Positions 1 through 4,812 of a DNA stretch of 7,371 bases are shown one piece after another. The notes below the pieces were generated by a model. It was not told where the DNA came from. It did no database searches and saw only the letters and a list, made by a program, of their open reading frames with translations. This DNA comes from an uncultured Collinsella sp. (GTDB lineage Bacteria > Actinomycetota > Coriobacteriia > Coriobacteriales > Coriobacteriaceae). Location of the stretch: contig CAJMHR010000060.1 in NCBI GenBank assembly GCA_905213265.1, forward strand, positions 1-7,371, given 5' to 3'. A program made the position numbers and the translations under genes. Each line of letters opens with the position of its first letter. Within the stretch, counting starts at the first letter, position 1.

Positions 1-719
<719 letters not shown>

Positions 720-723
720 ATAT

Positions 724-732
724 CTCTCCCTT
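724..732 (-). promoter_or_regulatory. Ribosome binding site of valS
   Basis: AAGGGAGAG lies 4 nt before the valS ATG at 719 and fixes that start. It sits only 7 nt downstream of the large inverted repeat, whose last bases (CTCCCC, 745-740) could pair with the GGGAG of this site if they were not engaged in the long stem. Confidence 0.75.
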
Positions 733-739
733 GCCCGTC

Positions 740-855
740 GGGGAGGAATGTAGGCCCGATTTTCGCTCGGTCAGGTCCTGGGATCGCTCGAAGACCACAT
801 TAAGTGGTCTTCGGCTCGTGCGGAATCTACGAAAATCGGGCCTACATTCCTCCCC
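740..855 (-). repeat. 116-bp inverted-repeat element in the valS leader (perfect 26-bp arms)
   Basis: Positions 740-765 and 830-855 are perfect reverse complements over 26 bp. The symmetry stops at both ends (739/856 and 766/829 do not pair). The 64-nt interior holds a second perfect hairpin at 789-813. On the valS-sense strand the proximal arm starts with GGGGAGG and the distal arm ends with CCTCCCC. No U-tract follows either hairpin, so it does not look like an intrinsic terminator. No T-box motif (TGGNACCGCG type) is present. The flanks show no clear target-site duplication. It could be a leader structure controlling valS, a small RNA, or a MITE-like repeat; I cannot tell copy number from one window. 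The inverted repeat itself is certain, its role is unknown. Confidence 0.9.
789..813 (-). repeat. Nested perfect hairpin (10-bp stem, 5-nt loop) inside the valS-leader element
   Basis: On the plus strand CGAAGACCAC (789-798) is complementary to GTGGTCTTCG (804-813) around the loop ATTAA. It is followed on neither strand by a run of T. Together with the outer 26-bp stem it would fold the leader into a long helix with an internal junction. The near-symmetric sequence could also act as a protein-binding palindrome. Confidence 0.85.
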
Positions 856-876
856 TTAGGTATCGATTACTTCAGT

Positions 877-905
877 CTGATATGACTTCGCTGAGGCTTA
901 AACAA
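877..905 (-). promoter_or_regulatory. Candidate valS promoter
   Basis: On the minus strand TTGTTT (905-900) and TATCAG (882-877) are separated by exactly 17 nt. The matches to sigma-70 consensus are only 3/6 and 4/6. Transcription would begin near 870, placing the whole inverted-repeat element in a leader of about 150 nt. It lies downstream of the clpX terminator, where a valS promoter is expected. Weak match, position plausible. Confidence 0.3.
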
Positions 906-943
906 ACACACAGAATAACACAGGTAGTTGGGGTTATTGCGTA

Positions 944-985
944 TATATAAAATAGCCTCCGACCGCGGGTGGTCGGAGGCTATTT
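944..985 (-). terminator. Rho-independent terminator after clpX
   Basis: A perfect 15-bp stem (950-964 with 971-985) closes a 6-nt loop. On the minus strand it is followed by a TTTTATATATA stretch. It starts 22 nt past the clpX stop codon, so it ends the tig-clpP-clpX transcript and separates it from valS. On the plus strand the stem is followed by ATTTGCAAG, which is too weak to call it bidirectional. Confidence 0.9.
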
Positions 986-1006
986 GCAAGCACGTTTTTA
1001 GCTGGT

Positions 1007-2413
1007 TTACCCGTAGATGCGTTGGGGCTGCTCTTCGCCCTTTACGGAGGCTTCGGTCACGATGACCTTAGCGACGCCTTCCTCGCTGGGCAGGTCGAAC
1101 ATCGTCTGCTGCAGCACGTCCTCGCAGATGGAGCGCAGGCCGCGGGCGCCGGTCTTGCGGGCGAGCGCCATGCGGGCGATCTCGTGCAGGGCCGCGTCCT
1201 CAAACTCAAGCTCAACGTCCTCGAGCTGGAACATCTTGCGGTACTGGCGCACCACGGCGTTCTTGGGCTCGGTCAGAATCGACACCAAGTCGTCCTCGTC
1301 AAGCGCCTGCGTCTGGGTGACGACGGGCGTACGTCCCACAAACTCGGGGATCATGCCAAAGGCGTTGAGGTCCTGCGGGAGCACCTGACGCAGCAGGTCG
1401 TTCTCGTCGACCGAGGTGGGGCCGGCGATCTCAGAGTTGAAGCCCACGCCCTTGTTGCCCACGCGATCGGCAATGATCTTGTCCAGACCCACAAAGGCAC
1501 CACCGCAGATGAACAGGATGTTGGTCGTATCGATCTGCAGCAGCTCCTGCTGGGGATGCTTGCGGCCGCCGGTGGGCGGAACGCTTGCCACCGTGCCCTC
1601 AAGAATCTTAAGCAGTGCCTGCTGAACGCCCTCGCCCGAAACATCGCGGGTAATGGAGAGGTTCTCGGCCTTACGGGCGATCTTGTCGATCTCGTCCACG
1701 TAGATAATGCCCACCTGAGCGCGCTCAATATCGCCATCGGCGGCGTTGATGAGCTTGAGCAGGATGTTCTCCACGTCCTCGCCCACATAACCGGCCTCGG
1801 TAAGCGCGGTGGCGTCGGCGATCGCAAACGGCACCTCGAGGATGCGCGCGAGCGTCTGGGCGAGCAGGGTCTTACCGGTACCGGTGGGACCGAGCAGCAA
1901 AATGTTGGACTTGGCGAGCTCTACCTCGTCCATATCGTCATCGAACTGCGAGCCCATGTCGTCATCAAAGGCAGACACCGCAGCGCCGCCCTCAATCACG
2001 CGGCGATAGTGGTTGTACACGGCCACCGACATGGCACGCTTGGCGTCCTCCTGACCCATAACATAGGCCGAAAGCTCGTCATAGATCTCGTGCGGCGTCG
2101 GCACGTGCGTGATGACCTGACGATCATCCTCGAGCTCAAAGCCCTCGGTCTCGGGATCCACAGCGGGCTGGGATGCAGCCTGGCCGTGGTCATTGAGGAA
2201 GCCCGGCAGCTTGCCGTTGCGGGCAGCGTCCATAAAGTCCGAAGCCAGCGACTCCTCAAGAATCTCGGAGCAGGCGGCGACGCACTCGTCACAGATAAAG
2301 ATGTTGGTCGGGCCCTTTACGAGGCGACGGACCTGGCCCTGCTCTTTTCCGCAGAAGGAGCAGCGGATGGGGTTGCCGTTCTCGTCAAAGTTGTCCTGCA
2401 TGTTACCGGCCAT
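1007..2413 (-). CDS. clpX: ATP-dependent Clp protease ATP-binding subunit ClpX
   Basis: AAA+ unfoldase that recognises tagged or damaged proteins, unfolds them with ATP and feeds them into ClpP in the cytoplasm. 468 residues, about 40 longer than typical ClpX. The N-terminal zinc-binding domain has C18, C21, C41 and C44 (CX2C-X19-CX2C). Next come Walker A GPTGTGKT (175-182), pore loop GYVG (208-211), Walker B with catalytic acids D240-E241 in YVDEID, and the RKH pore loop (284-286). A VGF tripeptide (323-325) replaces the ClpP-docking IGF loop. The arginine finger is R361 (PEFVGR) and sensor 2 is GAR (422-424). The extra length lies in the linker after the zinc domain (about 50-105) and in an acidic insertion at about 141-166. 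ATG at 2413 is preceded by GAAGGA inside the clpP end; one base separates it from the clpP stop, so the two are co-transcribed. All catalytic elements are intact. Confidence 0.98.
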   Translation of the reverse strand: MAGNMQDNFDENGNPIRCSFCGKEQGQVRRLVKGPTNIFICDECVAACSEILEESLASDFMDAARNGKLPGFLNDHGQAASQPAVDPETEGFELEDDRQVITHVPTPHEIYDELSAYVMGQEDAKRAMSVAVYNHYRRVIEGGAAVSAFDDDMGSQFDDDMDEVELAKSNILLLGPTGTGKTLLAQTLARILEVPFAIADATALTEAGYVGEDVENILLKLINAADGDIERAQVGIIYVDEIDKIARKAENLSITRDVSGEGVQQALLKILEGTVASVPPTGGRKHPQQELLQIDTTNILFICGGAFVGLDKIIADRVGNKGVGFNSEIAGPTSVDENDLLRQVLPQDLNAFGMIPEFVGRTPVVTQTQALDEDDLVSILTEPKNAVVRQYRKMFQLEDVELEFEDAALHEIARMALARKTGARGLRSICEDVLQQTMFDLPSEEGVAKVIVTEASVKGEEQPQRIYG

Positions 2414-2414
2414 C

Positions 2415-3035
2415 CTAGGCGTCCTTCGCGGCGAGGTCGCGCGAGGTGACGATACGGTCGATCAGGCCGTAGTCAAGGGCCTCAGCAGCGGTCAGGTAGT
2501 TGTCGCGCTCGGTGTCGGCCTGGACCTTCTCGATGGGCTGGCCCGAGGCGTCGGACAGGATCTGGTTGAGCTCGCGGCGAGTCTTCTTGATTTCCTCGGC
2601 AACGATCTCAATCTCGGTTTGCTGACCCTGGGCACCGCCGCTGGGCTGGTGAATCATGACCTTAGAGTGCGGCAGGCAGAAGCGCTTGCCCTTAGCGCCG
2701 GCCGAAAGCAGCACGGCGGCCATGGACGCAGCCATACCGACGCAGATGGTGGAGACCTGCGGCTTAATGAAGTTCATGGTGTCAAGAATCGCCAGGCCGG
2801 AGTAAACCTCGCCACCGGGCGAATTGATGTAGAGCGAGATATCCTTCTCGGCATCCTGGCTCTCAAGATGCAGCAGCTGGGCAACGACCAGATTGGCGCT
2901 GACGGAGTTGATCTCCTCGCCCAAGAAGATGATGCGGTCGTTGAGCAGGCGCGAATAGATATCGTAGCTGCGCTCGCCGCGCGGCGTCTGCTCGATAACG
3001 TATGGCACGAGGGCGGAATCGAACTTAGCGATCAT
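2415..3035 (-). CDS. clpP: ATP-dependent Clp protease proteolytic subunit ClpP
   Basis: Serine protease subunit that forms the tetradecameric degradation chamber used by ClpX. With the start chosen here it has 206 residues, the usual size. The catalytic triad is complete: S104 in GMAASMAA, H129 in VMIHQP and D178 in TERDNY. YINSPGG (69-75) is the substrate-binding and oxyanion segment. Several in-frame starts exist: TTG at 3065, and ATG at 3047, 3041 and 3035. I chose 3035 because GGAG (3045-3042) lies 6 nt ahead of it and because conserved sequence begins soon after (ALVPYVIEQT). A start at 3047 would add only MEMR. It sits between tig and clpX, the conserved order, with 163 nt to the tig stop containing a hairpin. 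It probably shares a transcript with clpX. Confidence 0.96.
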   Translation of the reverse strand: MIAKFDSALVPYVIEQTPRGERSYDIYSRLLNDRIIFLGEEINSVSANLVVAQLLHLESQDAEKDISLYINSPGGEVYSGLAILDTMNFIKPQVSTICVGMAASMAAVLLSAGAKGKRFCLPHSKVMIHQPSGGAQGQQTEIEIVAEEIKKTRRELNQILSDASGQPIEKVQADTERDNYLTAAEALDYGLIDRIVTSRDLAAKDA

Positions 3036-3081
3036 ACGCATCTCCATTTCTCTCTTGCGGACCAAATTGGTTCTAGATAAA

Positions 3082-3122
3082 CGTACGGTGCCCGCATGCT
3101 ATGCATTGGCTGGCACCGTACG
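3082..3122 (-). terminator. Hairpin in the tig-clpP gap: weak terminator or leader structure
   Basis: Perfect 11-bp arms, CGTACGGTGCC (3082-3092) and GGCACCGTACG (3112-3122), enclose a 19-nt loop. On the minus strand it is followed by TTTATCTAG, a poor U-tract, so read-through from tig into clpP is likely. It could instead be a structured clpP leader if a promoter lies in the AT-rich stretch CTTATAACTTT (3141-3151); I find no matching -35 there. A short palindrome, ACCAA-A-TTGGT (3061-3071), lies between the hairpin and clpP. Confidence 0.5.
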
Positions 3123-3198
3123 AAGCAACCGGATAACCGGCTTATAACTTTACCCCATCACGGGCGCGTGCATGCGCTCGCGGGCAAGGTGGCGAGAA

Positions 3199-4497
3199 TT
3201 ACTCGGCGTCCTTGGCGGTCTCGTCGACCTCGGTCACCTTGGCGTTCTCGACCAAGTGGTCGACGGCCTTGGAGCGACGGATGGACTCGCGGACGGCAGG
3301 CATGCGGCCATCGGCGATGAACTCGGCCTTGGAAGCCTCGACGTCCTTGACGCCGGCCTTCTCGAACTCGGCGTTGATGTCGTCCTCGGTGACCTCAATC
3401 TTGAGCTCGCGGGCGAGGGCGTCGAGAGCCAGGGACTCACGGGCAACGTCGTTGGCCTGCTTGTGCAGGTCGCCGATGAACTGCTCCATGGTCAGGCCGG
3501 AAGCCGGCAGCCAGGTGTCCAGGGTCATGCCGCGGGCAGCGAGGTTGGACAGGAAGTTCTGGCCAAGCTCCTCAAAGACGGACTGCTCGTAGTCGGCGTC
3601 CATCTCGTCGAGCTGCAGGCGCTCGGCGAGAGCGGAGACGCAACGGTTCTCCTTCTCGGCCGGGAGGCGGGAAGCCTTGTCCTGCTCGATCTCAATCTTG
3701 ATGGCGTCGCGCATGGCGTCGATGCTGTCAAAGCCGAAGTCGGACTTGACGAGCTCGTCGGTGAGCTCGGGGGTGTTGCGGACCTTGATGCCCTTGACGG
3801 TGACCTCGACGGTGTGGGTCTCGGCCTCCTCGCCCTCCTCGACCTCGTCGGTCCAGGTGACGGTCTTAACGTCGTCAACGTTAGCGCCGATCAGGGCCTC
3901 GTTGAACTCGGCGGGGTTGCTGTCGCTACCGGCGATGAGCATGCGGCCCTCGGCGGCAAAGTTGTCGGCGTTCTCGACGGCCTTGAGGTCGACGGTGACG
4001 TAGTCCTCGGCCTCGACGGCGCGACCCTCGACGTCCTCGAAGGTGGCACGGTAGTTGAGGAGCATCTCAACCTGGTTGTTGATCTCGGACTCGGTGACCT
4101 CCGCGGGAGGCATCTCGATCTCGACGGCGTCGAAGGAGGAGAGCTCGGCAGCAGGACGCAGGGAGAACTCGACGGTGTAGGTGTAGTCCTCGTGATCCTT
4201 GGCGAGGTCGAGCTCCTTGTAGTCACCGCTCTTGGTGGGGACGATGTCCAGCTCGTTGAGGACGGCGGGCTCGTTGGCGGCGATCAGGTCGTTGGTGGCC
4301 TGAGCGAGGGTAGCCTCGGCGCCAAGAGCGGAGTCAATGACCGGACGGGGAGCCTTGCCGGCGCGGAAGCCCGGGAAGCGGTACTTCTTGGCGGTGTCCT
4401 TGTAGGCCTTCTTGATCGCGGCGTCGACGTCGGCGGCCGGGATGGTGACCGTAGCGGTGAGCTTGGCGTCCTTGACGTCAGAAGCGGTGATGTTCAA
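3199..4497 (-). CDS. tig: Trigger factor (ribosome-associated chaperone)
   Basis: Chaperone that binds ribosomal protein L23 at the exit tunnel and shields nascent chains. 432 residues with the start chosen here. The N-terminal ribosome-binding domain carries the signature FPGFRAGKAPRP (GFRAGK at 43-48), followed by an FKBP-like PPIase region (about 160-242) and the helical C-terminal domain, with a very acidic tail. The start is TTG at 4497: a perfect AGGAGG (4509-4504) ends 6 nt upstream, and this start places GFRxGK at 43-48 with no gap against E. coli trigger factor. Starts further upstream (ATG 4512, TTG 4554) would translate the AGGAGG itself and have no ribosome site of their own; GTG at 4500 is only 3 nt from it. 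The PPIase pocket looks eroded (F to L and a missing Tyr). It lies just after tRNA-Leu and ahead of clpP and clpX, the usual arrangement. Confidence 0.96.
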   Translation of the reverse strand: MNITASDVKDAKLTATVTIPAADVDAAIKKAYKDTAKKYRFPGFRAGKAPRPVIDSALGAEATLAQATNDLIAANEPAVLNELDIVPTKSGDYKELDLAKDHEDYTYTVEFSLRPAAELSSFDAVEIEMPPAEVTESEINNQVEMLLNYRATFEDVEGRAVEAEDYVTVDLKAVENADNFAAEGRMLIAGSDSNPAEFNEALIGANVDDVKTVTWTDEVEEGEEAETHTVEVTVKGIKVRNTPELTDELVKSDFGFDSIDAMRDAIKIEIEQDKASRLPAEKENRCVSALAERLQLDEMDADYEQSVFEELGQNFLSNLAARGMTLDTWLPASGLTMEQFIGDLHKQANDVARESLALDALARELKIEVTEDDINAEFEKAGVKDVEASKAEFIADGRMPAVRESIRRSKAVDHLVENAKVTEVDETAKDAE

Positions 4498-4503
4498 CAC
4501 GTT

Positions 4504-4509
4504 CCTCCT
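4504..4509 (-). promoter_or_regulatory. Ribosome binding site of tig that decides a TTG start
   Basis: A perfect AGGAGG lies 6 nt before TTG at 4497 and 3 nt before GTG at 4500. It forms codons two and three of the longer frame starting with ATG at 4512, which argues that the longer frame is not the true gene start. Confidence 0.85.
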
Positions 4510-4521
4510 CATACTGCCCAG

Positions 4522-4551
4522 CTTATCTGAGGTGCTGGTACCTTTATGCAA
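4522..4551 (-). promoter_or_regulatory. Candidate tig promoter
   Basis: On the minus strand TTGCAT (4551-4546) and GATAAG (4527-4522) are 18 nt apart, matching consensus at 3/6 and 4/6. Transcription would begin near 4515, just ahead of AGGAGG and about 18 nt before the TTG start. The position after the tRNA hairpin is right, but the match is weak. Confidence 0.35.
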
Positions 4552-4559
4552 CAAAGAGT

Positions 4560-4581
4560 CGCGACGGCCGAAGCCGACGCA
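4560..4581 (-). terminator. Hairpin after tRNA-Leu, possible weak terminator
   Basis: The stem has four GC pairs closing a TTCG tetraloop (4569-4572), one T-T mismatch and three more GC pairs plus a G-T wobble. On the minus strand it is followed by ACTCTTTGTTG, an imperfect U-rich tract. It starts 7 nt after the encoded CCA end of the tRNA. It may end the tRNA transcript or only protect its 3' side; some read-through into tig is possible. Confidence 0.45.
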
Positions 4582-4588
4582 GATGCGT

Positions 4589-4672
4589 TGGTGCGGGCGA
4601 AAGGACTCGAACCTTCACGGGAATCCCACCAGAACCTAAATCTGGCGCGTCTACCAATTCCGCCACGCCCGC
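4589..4672 (-). tRNA. tRNA-Leu (anticodon UAG), CCA end encoded
   Basis: 84 nt including the encoded CCA (4591-4589). The acceptor stem GCGGGCG pairs with CGCCCGC. The anticodon stem CCAGA/TCTGG closes the loop TTTAGGT, giving anticodon TAG (UAG), which reads CUN leucine codons. A long variable arm (TGGGATTCCCG) marks it as class II, as expected for tRNA-Leu. The T loop is TTCGAGT and the discriminator base is A. It lies between the molybdenum hydroxylase terminator and tig on the same strand, with its own promoter. Confidence 0.97.
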
Positions 4673-4691
4673 ATGAGCGCACAGACTAGGA

Positions 4692-4700
4692 ATGATAGCA
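4692..4700 (-). promoter_or_regulatory. Extended -10 promoter of tRNA-Leu
   Basis: On the minus strand TGCTATCAT matches the extended -10 form TGnTATAAT at all but one base. It ends 19 nt before the tRNA 5' end, so transcription would begin near 4685 with a leader of about 12 nt. No good -35 hexamer lies 16-18 nt upstream, which is common for extended -10 promoters. Confidence 0.55.
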
Positions 4701-4758
4701 GATACGAACGACAAGCGCACGCACACGTTTTACAGGCTCACGACCTCACCACGAGTGC

Positions 4759-4788
4759 AAAAGGCGGGGCGAGTTGTCCCGCCCCGCC
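4759..4788 (-). terminator. Rho-independent terminator of the molybdenum hydroxylase gene
   Basis: A perfect all-GC 9-bp stem, GGCGGGGCG (4763-4771) with CGCCCCGCC (4780-4788), closes an 8-nt loop. On the minus strand it is followed by TTTTG. It begins 24 nt after the stop codon of the upstream gene, so that gene is the last of its transcription unit. Confidence 0.88.
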
Positions 4789-4812
4789 AATTACGACTTG
4801 TTCGCTGACCTG

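Noticed and set aside
740..855. Intrinsic terminator for either strand
   Set aside because: The stems are strong, but neither the 26-bp nor the 10-bp hairpin is followed by a T-run on either strand.
849..855. GGGGAGG followed by ATG-TAG in the leader as a start-stop mini-ORF
   Set aside because: Spacing from the purine tract to the ATG is too short, and the sequence is buried in the 26-bp stem. It is repeated on the other strand simply because of the inverted repeat.
720..950. T-box riboswitch upstream of valS
   Set aside because: valS is often under T-box control in Gram-positives, but no TGGNACCGCG-type motif is found in the leader, and the hairpins present do not form a T-box terminator.
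1022..2449. 475-codon plus-strand open frame opposite clpX
   Set aside because: It is the antisense of a certain gene in GC-rich sequence. The translation is Leu/Gly/Val/His-rich, with no domain and no convincing start signal.
2193..3080. 295-codon plus-strand open frame across clpX and clpP
   Set aside because: Antisense to two recognised genes, and no recognisable family.
3172..4530. 452-codon plus-strand open frame opposite tig
   Set aside because: Low-complexity Gly-Leu-Val-Asp product typical of the shadow of a high-GC gene; it spans the tig coding region and both flanks.
4412..4639. Plus-strand frame ending in GRKDSNLHGNPTRT
   Set aside because: Antisense read of tRNA-Leu and the tig start; a common spurious peptide.
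4544..4726. Short minus-strand frame containing GVAELVDAPDLGSGG
   Set aside because: This is the familiar false peptide produced by translating a tRNA-Leu gene.
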